A stretch of DNA of 64,000 nt from Aldrovandia affinis (Eukaryota > Chordata > Actinopteri > Notacanthiformes > Halosauridae), in NCBI GenBank assembly GCA_029706075.1, contig JAINUG010000173.1, positions 1,116,001 to 1,180,000 on the forward strand, written 5' to 3'. The notes under the pieces were generated by a model. That model saw nothing but the letters and a program-made list of their open reading frames with translations. It was not told the DNA's origin and did no database searches. The translations under genes and the position numbers were made by a program. Of this stretch, positions 55,891-64,000 are shown in pieces; position 1 is the first letter of the stretch; each line of letters begins with the position of its first letter.

Positions 55891-56063
55891 TAATTGACCC
55901 TTCGCTAAACCACACCCCAAAACGCAGACTGGCCAATCACAGCGCAGTATTTGACAGACTCCGACAGAGGGCCGACAGTTTTTTGCTGCACTCCATTGAC
56001 TTTGACGGGAAAATGTGAGATTTTCTTCATTTTCAAGCTGGTTTTGTGGATTTTTAGCTAATT

Positions 56064-56470
56064 ATGGTTAAACGTTGTGCCTGGGGCACTTGTAACAGTG
56101 ACAGTCGTTACCCAGAGAGGTTGGAAGGAGATATACGTTTTTTTTCCTTTACAAAACCAAAATCAAATCCTGAAAAGTGTTAGCCAGCTAAGCTAATGTG
56201 GCTACGGTCTGGATATACAGCTCCGGGTTGCAACGTTGGTAAAGTTAGACTAAATGTTAGCTTTGTTATTCGTGATCCAGCCAGCTTGCTAATGTTAAGA
56301 TGTTACAGTCAAGCTCTAGAAAACCTGTGGGTAACGTTACCTTGATGTCAAAATGTAATACTATTTTTTCATTACTATTTCAGCACTTTGTCAATGGGAA
56401 GCCCAGTCCCGAGTACCCAAATCTTGTGGAGGACTGGGCTGACACGCTGCTGATATTTTTTGCTTTACAG
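56064..56470 (+). pseudogene. THAP-domain exons
   Basis: Exon 1 (ATG at 56064) reads MVKRCAWGTCNSDSRYPERL and FFSFTKPKSNPEKC: THAP start with the first two zinc-binding cysteines. After an intron-like gap with acceptor TATTTCAG (56376-56383), exon 2 begins HFVNGKPSPEYPNLVEDWAD, containing the THAP C-terminal histidine. The segment with the third cysteine between them is not found. THAP fingers bind transposon ends in P and related elements. Confidence 0.75.
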
Positions 56471-56646
56471 AGGTCCAGGGTATGGAGCTACCTATGGAGC
56501 TAACCAGAGTAATGTCGTTACAGCACACTATAGGCTACTAATGTTACGTTAGTTAGCTAATGCTAGCTAACTTACTACTGAATGTAACGTTATATAGGCC
56601 AACTGCTTTGCTTTTTTAATGATTGTAATAGTGAATAGAGACCTAC

Positions 56647-56920
56647 CCAGCTTTACAGGAACAGTGTTGCTCCTTAATGTCGTTGTCCTCTGTCTCAATC
56701 GCCAGGTGGTTCACTTTTACTCTGATCTGTAGGCTTTCGCTTCTATCTTAATTTTTTTTACGTCATTTTGTTGCTGAGTCAGTGTGATATCTTGAATATA
56801 ACCTTCAAATGCATATTGTAGACCATTCTGTGTGCTTCTATCTGAAATCGCTTTTTCTATTTTCCAAAAATTTGACAATATTTCTCCAGGAAGTGCAGTT
56901 AGCGACAGTGCGAGCGCCAT
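56647..56920 (-). pseudogene. SWIM-finger protein, N-terminal exon
   Basis: ATG at 56920 (minus), then ALALSLTALPGEILSNFWKI and LQYAFEGYIQDITLTQQQND. After a one-base frame change near 56720 it continues VNHLAIETEDNDIKEQHCSC KAG, where CSC is the start of a SWIM zinc finger, up to donor GTAGGT at 56641-56646. In fish genomes I recall similar SWIM proteins continuing into a YqaJ-type nuclease; that part is not present here and the link is from memory. Confidence 0.6.
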
Positions 56921-56990
56921 GCTGGCTCCGAAAGCTTGACGGACTTAGCAACAATAACTAAGGGGGGCGTGGTTTAGCGAAGGGTCAATT

Positions 56991-57607
56991 GCTGTCTCCC
57001 TTCTCTCCAGTTTCCACACACACATCCACTTTAAAAGACCCCATGTTACAATAGGAAGTGGGTGAGCATGGGGTTCAGGTAGCACGGGGAGTTTTGCACA
57101 GCACTGTATTTCTTCCGAGATTGTGTGGTTGTACGCTTGTATATTCTCTTCGCCTGCTGGGTTCGTAGCACTCCGTAATCTATTTTCTAGGGGTTCGTAG
57201 ATTGCTACTGGCGTTGAGCGCTCCCCCTGCTCTCCTTGCTCGTGTAACAATCAGTTAGTGTTTGATGACGTGTTTTGTATGCTTGTATTGTTATAATGTT
57301 TTTATCTTGTCGCAGTGTATTTTTATACCTTTGCTAGATTATGTACTGACCTTTAGATTTGCACATATTTATAGTTGAGCATTTTGCATAAACTTCCTTA
57401 ATTGCGAATTTGCACATTTATTATGAACTATTCTCTAGCTGCCTGCTGCGCACACATAGCATTGTAATACAAGATACTTGAATGCACTAAAATGTACTTG
57501 TAACACAATCCCTCTTGTGTAGCCACATGTTGTATTTGTTATGTTTTGCCTCATCTGTTCGATTTGTTTTTGTACTTTGTTTATTTTTCATTCATCATTC
57601 TCCTTTC
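56991..57607. other. No gene recognised
   Basis: About 600 bases. A minus-strand frame of 101 codons (56945-57250) overlaps the TIR of the neighbouring element and has no domain. TGTAACAATCAGTTAG at 57245 could be the start of an older LTR interrupted at 57608, but no matching end could be proven. Confidence 0.4.
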
Positions 57608-58450
57608 TGTCACGTTCTGTTCCCCGTCTGTCATCGTTCCTGTTTGTTTCGAGATCCACTCCTTGTCTTTTGTCATGCACTTCGGGAAATTCTAGTTTTC
57701 GTTTTTTCCGTCTTAGTTTCTTATCTCGTTTTACTTCCTTCTTTCTTCCTATAACACTTTGTGTATATTAGTTAGATGTATATAGTACTAATCTACTAAC
57801 ATTAGTGATTTAGATTTAGTTACTAACATTACTAATTACTAATTATCTCACGCTTCTAGCTATCGCTATCATTCTCTCTCTCGTTGTCCTATCCCTGTAC
57901 TCTTCTCTCGTTTCGCTTCATTTGCATGCAGTTTCTCTACTTGCTTTCCTCCCCTTCGAACTGTGCACGTGTCTGCCTGCTCTTCCAGGTCATATATTGT
58001 CTATGTGTCTGTGTGATTCCCAGTCCGTGTCTTTCGTTATTGTATTAGCGAAACCAATCGTTTTCACAATCGTTCCTGCCCTTCTCTCCTCCCAGTCACA
58101 CCTGATTCCTATTGTGTTTCCCTTCCCTGCTTGTATATAAGTTCCGTGTTTATGTTCTATCCTCGTCAGAACATTGATCTTCATTCCCTGTGCCGATTAT
58201 TGTAAGCCAGAGTCTGTAAGTATTTTCCCGAGACACCCCTTCTGTTTTCACTTCGCGTTTGCCTGCCGATTCTGTTTGTTTGCCTTTTCTGATTTATCGG
58301 TTTTGACTTTTGGATTGTTTGTGGACTTCTCTTTGGATTTTGATTTTGTACCTTCGCTACCCTGACTTCTGGTTTTGACATCTGCCTTAATTAAACGATC
58401 CTTTTTGCCTAATCCTGATCTGCGTCTGGGTCCTTTTCCCGTACCTCACA
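57608..58450 (+). repeat. Solo LTR, plus orientation
   Basis: TGTCACGTTCTGTTCCCC to CCGTACCTCACA, 843 bp, TG...CA. Anatomy is clear: TATATAAG at 58134-58141, ATTAAA at about 58390, then a short U5 (CTGCGTCTGGGTCC) typical of fish gypsy LTRs. T/C-rich open frames inside are not genes. No perfect 5 bp flanking duplication, so boundaries may shift slightly. Confidence 0.72.
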
Positions 58451-58789
58451 GTATTATTCTTTTAATGTTGTACTTGTCGCAATTAACATTTTATTGCTTG
58501 TCATAGCTAATGCTGCCTAACCATTGTTGACATTCTGTACGACTTGCTGAATTGCCCTTAACTTCCGTACATACTTTTATATTGTTCTATTGAAGTCGTA
58601 ATAAACATCTATTTTCATAATTCTGTTTGTGCATTCACTGTGGTGTATTCCATTGACTCAAGTCATTACAGACATGTGTTGTCAAGTATTTACTCTGTGG
58701 TTTTGAGGTATTCCTCCTCGGTAAACATTAACTGGCATGGCCAGCTACATGTACCTCCGATCCAGGGGGGCACTAACTGCAATTATTTT

Positions 58790-58985
58790 AAACTACACAA
58801 GTACTACATATGGAACAGCTTTTATTGTAACATTCTTTCACATATTCGTTGTACTGTGCTACATGTCTTACTTGTAAATGGTTGATCAGATTTGATCTAT
58901 TAAAATTTGTGCTTGAGTTGCCTCTTGAAATCTCACTGGACCATTTGTTACAAATAGCAAATTGGTTGTCTTTCTCTGACACCTT
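58790..58985 (-). pseudogene. BED-type zinc-finger fragment (hAT N-terminus)
   Basis: The minus-strand frame contains SEKDNQFAICNKWSSEISRG, then FNRSNLINHLQVRHVAQYNE: the BED-finger layout, ending in the H-x4-H pair, with tryptophan where the second cysteine is expected. Likely the start of a ZBED-type transposase; the rest is missing. Confidence 0.6.
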
Positions 58986-58989
58986 GCAA

Positions 58990-59976
58990 TGAGGTCTTTA
59001 TGGTATTGGCTAGATGGAAGCCACTCCTGAGTGAAAGGCATATGATAGCCCACCTGGAGTTTGTCAAAATGGCACTTAAAGGACTCTAAGAGCATCAGAA
59101 AAAATATTCTCTGGTCTGATGACACACAAATTTAACTTTTTTGGGCCTGAATGCTAAAGGTCTGATTGATGGAGTGCTGCGGAGATGGTTGTCCTTCTGC
59201 TAGGTTCTCTTAGAGTGGCTATTGGGTTCTTGGTCACCTCCCTGACCAGTTTGGCCAGACGGCCAGCTCTAAGAAGAGTCGTGGTGGTTCCAAACTTCTT
59301 CCATTTCACACCGTGCTCCTGGGACTTTCAATGCTTTATCAATGTTTTTATACCCTTCCCCAGATCTAGGCCTCAACACAATTCTAGCTCGGAGGTCTAT
59401 GGACAGTTCCTCAGACTTCATGGCTTGTGTTTTGCTCTGACATGCATTTGACTTGAATTTGCCACAGGTGGACTACAATAAAGTTCTAGAGACATCTCAA
59501 GGATGATCAAAGGGGGCTGGCGGATGGCCCAGCGGTCTAGTGCATCGCGCTTTGGAGCGGTGTGCGCTGCCCGTCAGAGACGCGGATCGAAACCCGTGTT
59601 TCTACCAGACCGGCCCTGGTCGTCAGCCCGATCGGAGGCGGCATTTGGCTGTCCGCCTCCGGGGGAGGGGGAGGGAGAGCGGCACGAGTCCGCCGAGGAG
59701 AAGGTTAATGGAGTCCGTGGAAGATCTCCGTCTCGAAAGAAGGCGGGAAATAGGTCCAGGAATACGAATCTCGTTCCCGGAGGACGGGCGGCGGACTCGT
59801 GAGGGTGGGGAATTGAAAATAAAATAGAGGGTATAATTGGCTACTAAATTGGGAGAAAAACGGGGGAAAAATCAGAATAAAAAAATAAAAATAAAAAAGG
59901 ATGATCAAAGGGAACAGAATGCATCTGAGCTCAATTTCAAGTGTCATAGAAAAGGGTCTGAATACTTATGTAAATG
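58990..59976. mobile_element. Tc1-like transposon relic with an inverted segment
   Basis: The part 59161-59976 (GTGCTGCGGAGATGGTTGTC, TTCTTGGTCACCTCCCTGAC, CATCTCAAGGATGATCAAAG, GGGTCTGAATACTTATGTAA) matches a common fish Tc1 family in antisense. The part 58995-59160 (ATGGAAGCCACTCCTGAG, TCTGGTCTGATGACAC) matches the neighbouring segment of the same family but in the opposite orientation. A SINE is inserted at 59515 and a hAT starts at 59977. No TIRs recovered. Confidence 0.75.
59515..59896 (+). repeat. tRNA-derived SINE (head type A) with 16 bp target duplication
   Basis: Flanked by AAGGATGATCAAAGGG at 59499-59514 and 59897-59912. Same head (CAGCGGTCTAGTGCA, B box GGATCGAAACCC), body and GGGTATAATTGGCTAC tail as the copy at 25252, with an extra block near 59615-59655 (GTCAGCCCGATCGGAGGCGG). 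Both are long-tailed and little diverged, suggesting recent activity. Confidence 0.95.
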
Positions 59977-60385
59977 CAGTGGTGTGTAGTAACGAAGTAG
60001 AAATACTTTGTTACTGTACTTAAGTCATTTTTTGGGGTATCTGTACTTTACTATTTCTATTTCTGATGACATTCACTTTTACTTCTCTACATTTTCCAAA
60101 TAAAACTGATACTTTTACTCTGATACATTTCTTATAAGCATCTTCGGTACAAAATAAAATCGGAAGACATTGGTAGCTAATGATTTTGAAACACAACTGC
60201 AAGAAGTTAGATCATTGGTTAATCACGTTAATGCGCAAGTGCAAACAGGTGCCCTCAAAGCCGCGGTTAAAATTCAGACATGTCGACGGACTAGTACGTG
60301 AATCATTGGGGAAGAAGACTTCATGATGGAGATTGATTTGGAAACGGCACCTGTTACTCCGGCAGCAACAAATGACTGTAGAAGA

Positions 60386-60531
60386 TGAACACCCTTGGCC
60401 ATATTTGTATGTTTTCTTATCTTGGAGTAAAAGATTCGTCCTACCGAATGAAGTGCCGCTTATGCCTACCGAAAACGACGGAGATATTGGCATTCAAGAA
60501 CTCCCTGTCCAACCTCAAGAAACACATTGAG
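60386..60531 (+). pseudogene. hAT BED-finger exon
   Basis: HPWPYLYVFLSWSK in one frame, then SSYRMKCRLCLPKTTEILAF and NSLSNLKKHIE in the next: the C-x2-C and L-x2-H halves of a BED zinc finger. It ends at a splice-donor-like GAG|GTAAAT (60532). A one-base frame change near 60430 breaks the exon. Confidence 0.75.
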
Positions 60532-61024
60532 GTAAATTAAGGTATATTGCATTGTATCTCATTCCTTGCACAATGTTTGTTTATTGTTTACTGTCATGCA
60601 CTAATGTACCAAAACAAATTCCTAGTAAGGTGGAATCCTACATGGCAATAAAATCGTTTGTGATTTCTGATACAGGTGGGAATAAAGAATTGGTTTGGCC
60701 ATATGACAGAAGACCCTGAGTTGATCGCAGCTGTGATTCTTCTTCCAAAGTTCTGAACATCTTGGACAAAGGATGATGCCACAATCAGAATGGGTAAGAC
60801 AACATGGGGATAATGAAAAATAAGTGTATGGGTGTACATTTTGACACTTTCTAATATTGGCAAATTCACAAATTGATTATGGATGCATGAAACTAAATGT
60901 ATACACCTCAAATTAAAACAAACTATTTAGTACAAAACCTTAGGTTGGGGTCATGACATGTTAGAAAGTTGTATTAATCCTATCATTTATATTTTTATCA
61001 CCCCATGCTCACTATATTTCAGGG

Positions 61025-61400
61025 GTGGACTACATCAAGCAACACATGGAAGCACCCTCCCTGCAGCTAGGTGATGCCACCAGTTCATCTGATGAAGAAG
61101 ACTTCTTCTCTGCCCTGCAGGCGCCTCAAGCACAAGACAGCTCCAAAGAACTGGATGGATACCTGGCCATTTCAGCAGATCATATGGACTTGGTGAAGTC
61201 CTTTCCAGCTGTGTGCAAGTTGTCTGTGAAGCTGAACACACCTCTACCTGCCTCAGCAGCCTGTGAAAGGCTATTTCGCATCGCAGGACTTGTCTTCAGC
61301 CCAAGAAGAGTGAGACTGCATTCACGCAATTTTGAGAACCAACTTCTGTTGAAGATGAACAGCAAATTTTATAGTTTCAAGTATTGGCTGGGTTATTACT
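61025..61400 (+). pseudogene. hAT transposase C-terminal dimerisation domain
   Basis: Open frame with ELDGYLAISADHMDLVKSFP, then LSVKLNTPLPASAACERLFR and LVFSPRRVRLHSRNFENQLL, the canonical hATC region (ASAACERLFS). Well preserved over about 115 codons. The catalytic part upstream is deleted. Confidence 0.9.
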
Positions 61401-61582
61401 TTCAGTGCTGCTTCAGTCATGTTTTGATTTTGTGTCATTTTGTGGATGATTATGTTATGATGTGGTAGCAGCACTTAACGGGACAGGGTACACCTCTACG
61501 CACTGTCCCGACATACACACATATTCAGTGACTTTTCAAGTGCTTCCCAAACCTATGCACAAGCACACAAACTTGTGTGCTT

Positions 61583-63990
61583 GTGCCGCCGACAGGTCGA
61601 GGAGGAGGAGGAGGACGGAGCTAAGGGATTGGGACTTAGCCCCGTGAAGAGCCTCAGTGACCGCAAGGAGAGCAGTCTCTGTGGAGTGGCCTGCTCTGAA
61701 CCCAGATTGGTTAGGATCAAGCAGGTTGTTCTGTAAGAGATGAGCAGACAGTTGATTATAGACAGTCCGCTCTAATGTTTTGGAAAGGAATGGGAGGAGA
61801 GACAGGTCGGTAGTTTGAAATAACAGAAGGATTCAGAGAGGGTTTTTTGAGGAGGGGGACAACATGAGCGCATTTGAGGGAAGAGGGGACAGAGCCAGAG
61901 GAAAGAGAGGAGTTAATGACATTGGAGACAAAGGGGGAGGATGTCCATAGCAATGGACTGGAAGAGGGGGGAAGGAATGGGATCAAGAGGGCAGGTGGTG
62001 GGACGGTGGGAGAGAACAAGGTGAAGGATGTCTGAGTCAGGAAGGAGAAGAAGGACAGAGGGGTGGGAGGTTTAGGTAGCGAGATGGGTGAGGGAGAGGT
62101 TGGGGGGAAGGAGTTGCGAATGACATCGACCTTCTTGTGAAAGAAGGATGAGAAGTCATTGGCGGTTAGAGAGGAGGGGGGTGGGGGAGGAGGAGGGGTG
62201 AGGAGAGAGGAAAACGTAGAATAGAGTTTACGTGGGTTGGAAACAGAAGATTGAATCTTAGAAAGGAAAAATGCAGAGTTAGCAGAGGAGAGGTTAGAGG
62301 AGAAGGAAGCCAGGAGTGTGTGGAAATCAGACAGAGCTACAGGGTATTTGGATTTTCTCCATTTCCTTTCTGCCGCTCACAGTTTCAGTCTGTTAGCCCA
62401 AATGGAATCGGTTAGCCAGGGGGCCGGGGGGCGGAGACGAGCAGGTTTAGCGGATAGAGGACAGAGTAAGTCAAAGGAGGAGGAGAGAGAGGAAAGTAGG
62501 GTGGATGATGCTTCCTCAGCAGGTAGCTGAGAGAAGGCATCAGTAGGGGGAAGGGAAGATAGGACAGTAGCTGACAGGGCAGTGGGGGAGAGAGAGTGGA
62601 GGTTGCGACGGATAAGGACAGTAGGAGCAGGTGAAGATGGTTTAGGCACAGAGGGGAGGGGGAGGGAGAAAGACAGAAAGCAATGGTCAGACACATGTAG
62701 AGGCGATACCGTAATGTTGGGTGAGGCGCAGTTCCTGGTGAAAACCAGGTCCAGTTGGTTACCGGCCTTGTGGGTGGATGGGGATTCAGCCATGGTGAAG
62801 TCAAAGGACTAAAGCAGGGGGAGGAATGCAGAGGCCTGAGAGGTCTCCAGCGACAGGTTGAAGTCACCGAGGAGTAAAACGGGAGTGCCATCCTCAGGGA
62901 AGGCACTGAGTAGGGCATCCATCTCATCTAGGAAACTCCCCAGTGGGCCTGGAGGGCAATAAAGAACAATGATGTGCAGTTTACATGGAACAGTGCCAGT
63001 GACAGCATGACATTCAAAGGAGGAGGGTGAAAAGTGAGGAAGAGGAACAATACCAAATCTCCACAGGGGGGAGATCAGTATACCTGTCCCTCCACCTCTA
63101 CCTGAGGGTCGTGGAGTGTGGGAGAAGGTGTAGGCAGCGGAGAGAGCAGCAGGGGTGGCCGTGTTCTGGGGAGTGATCTACGTCTCTGTGAGCACCAGGA
63201 ACTGCAGGGAGAGTAGTAAGGCCTGGGCCGAGATGAAATCGGCCTTCCGGACAGTGGACTGGCAGTTCCAGAGTCCACCTGCTACCACCATGTCAACACC
63301 GGGAGATCTAGGAGGGTGGATGAGATTGGACAGATTACGGGTGTGGGTAGAATCTCTCCTTCTAGGCAATCTAGAAGAGGAGACATGGACTGGGATAGGG
63401 AGGTAGCATGTAGTGTTAAATGCAGAGGAAGTAGAACAGGGAGATACAAAACTATGATACTTACCGTGCGGCGAGCCCTCCCTAGCTGGCCCTCCTCGGT
63501 GGACTCCTATAGGTAGACTCCTCCGTCTTTGTCCGCTGAGTCTTCATTCGGTGAGGCTAGGAAGATGAGGCTGCCGCGAAAAGCTGCCGCTATCCACAAC
63601 TATGGTTGCTAATATAGCCGAGTGATGCTAGGCACTAAGTGGCGAGTGCCACCTGACAACAATACAGACTAATTAACAACTCCCAGGTTCCTTCCGCTAC
63701 TCAAGGAACGCTCAACTACAAACACGGGCTGATATAATAAAACTGATTGAAAACAGCTAAGTAGCAATCAGCTTTGAAATAAAACTACTAAGCAGCGATA
63801 GAAGCTAATAACCGCTGGACATCAGCAACACAATAGCCTACTAGTTAAGATAACAAAGTAGCATTAAGTGCTACTTGCAACCAATGAACAGGATACGAAC
63901 GCAGAAGCTAAGCACCAAATCTAACGCCGGATAACTTACACTTACTAGCACGCGACGAGACGATTCAACCGAGATACAATGCACACCACA
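61583..63990 (-). mobile_element. L2-clade LINE, copy D, lacking its 3' half
   Basis: Minus strand. It begins at about 61583 inside RT motif A (LLLLLDLSAA, then loss of similarity), with RT1-2 at 61650-62050 (VVPLLKKPSLNPSVISNYRP), linker 62060-62580, endonuclease 62377-63369, and a 5' UTR to about 63960. It aligns closely with copy A over several hundred bases and retains 427 bp that copy A lost. Stops near 62372, 62812 and 63177. LINEs usually lose 5' ends, so the missing 3' half points to later deletion. Confidence 0.88.
62377..63369 (-). pseudogene. L2 copy D endonuclease
   Basis: CQSTVRKADFISAQALLLSL runs into LTET, then a stop (63176-63178) where copy A has the W of LTETW. Further on: GDFNLS-like block near 62860, HKAGNQLDLVFTRNCASPN and HVSDHCFLSFSL (SDH motif, about 62690). 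Intact motifs with scattered stops. Confidence 0.85.
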
Positions 63991-64000
63991 TTATTCTCTT

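Larger units (their letters stand above)
55892..56990. mobile_element. TIR element with facing THAP and SWIM exons
   Basis: Both ends begin AATTGACCCTTCGCTAAACC and are inverted over 27 bp with one mismatch (55892-55918 and 56964-56990). The AATT may be part of the TIR or a duplicated target. Inside, a THAP zinc-finger gene starts near the left end, and another gene with SWIM-type cysteines starts near the right end on the opposite strand. Both stop after their first exons, so a longer parent with convergent genes is implied. Confidence 0.82.
59977..61582 (+). mobile_element. hAT transposon relic with BED finger and C-terminal domain
   Basis: The left end CAGTGGTGTGTAGTAACGAA begins inside the Tc1 relic. 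A BED-finger exon (60386-60531), a short mid piece near 60710 (PELIAAVILLPKF) and the C-terminal dimerisation domain (61025-61375) follow in transposase order, so it is internally deleted. The right TIR is missing because L2 copy D starts at about 61583. Confidence 0.82.

Noticed and set aside
57515..58365. Several plus-strand open frames of 60-80 codons
   Set aside because: They lie in a T/C-rich solo LTR; composition explains the hydrophobic, serine-rich translations.
61583..61660. Shared RT deletion breakpoint in L2 copies A and D at the EALH codons
   Set aside because: Copy D continues in frame into the LLLLLDLSAA motif past that point, so the breakpoints differ.

Overview
This 64 kb window looks like nuclear DNA of a ray-finned (teleost-type) fish. 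The evidence is the set of repeats: several copies of the fish L2 LINE/SINE tail (core 'GCAGACGCTCTTATCCAGAG'), V-SINEs with that tail, Rex1/CR1-like, L2 and L1 LINEs, Ty3/gypsy elements including a chromovirus, Tc1, pogo, hAT, Harbinger and TTAA-site DNA transposons. The species cannot be named from the sequence. I find no convincing host protein-coding gene, tRNA gene, rRNA gene or CRISPR array; nearly every long open frame is a transposon fragment or the antisense of one.

Layout. 1-3 kb: a CR1/Rex1 LINE relic and a hAT element with perfect 16 bp terminal inverted repeats (TIRs). 3-13 kb: an LTR family (3.4, 7.9 and 9.6-10.6 kb), L2 copy A with its reverse transcriptase (RT) core deleted, a hAT transposase relic split by a V-SINE, an L2 3' end inside a gag relic, and about 2 kb of unassigned AT-rich DNA. 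13-18 kb: a 5'-truncated gypsy-1 whose pol holds a pogo transposon that itself holds an L1 fragment. 19-26.6 kb: L2 copy B, holding an almost complete Rex1-like LINE and a SINE, with two 171 bp tandem units at its 5' end. 28-30 kb: an internally deleted Tc1 and a SINE with a 15 bp target duplication. 31-35 kb: a decayed gypsy-2 pol and a solo LTR carrying a V-SINE. 35.6-40.7 kb: an L1-group LINE broken up by two SINEs and a hAT. 41-43.5 kb: a ZMYM1-like hAT relic and a solo LTR with 5 bp duplications.

The most striking locus is 44.3-55.5 kb, four insertions deep. A Harbinger relic contains a pogo-like transposon (44981-55222). That contains a 7.6 kb chromovirus with near-identical LTRs (46289-53919), whose integrase gene contains a 1351 bp TTAA-flanked inverted-repeat element (48509-49859). 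Next is a compact TIR element (55892-56990) carrying the first exons of a THAP-finger gene and of a SWIM-finger gene pointing at each other. The window ends with a solo LTR, Tc1 and hAT relics, a SINE with a 16 bp duplication, and L2 copy D.

Insertions with target-site duplications give relative ages: host elements first, then pogo, L1 and gypsy insertions, with the chromovirus, the TTAA element and the SINEs among the youngest. None of the autonomous-type elements appears intact.
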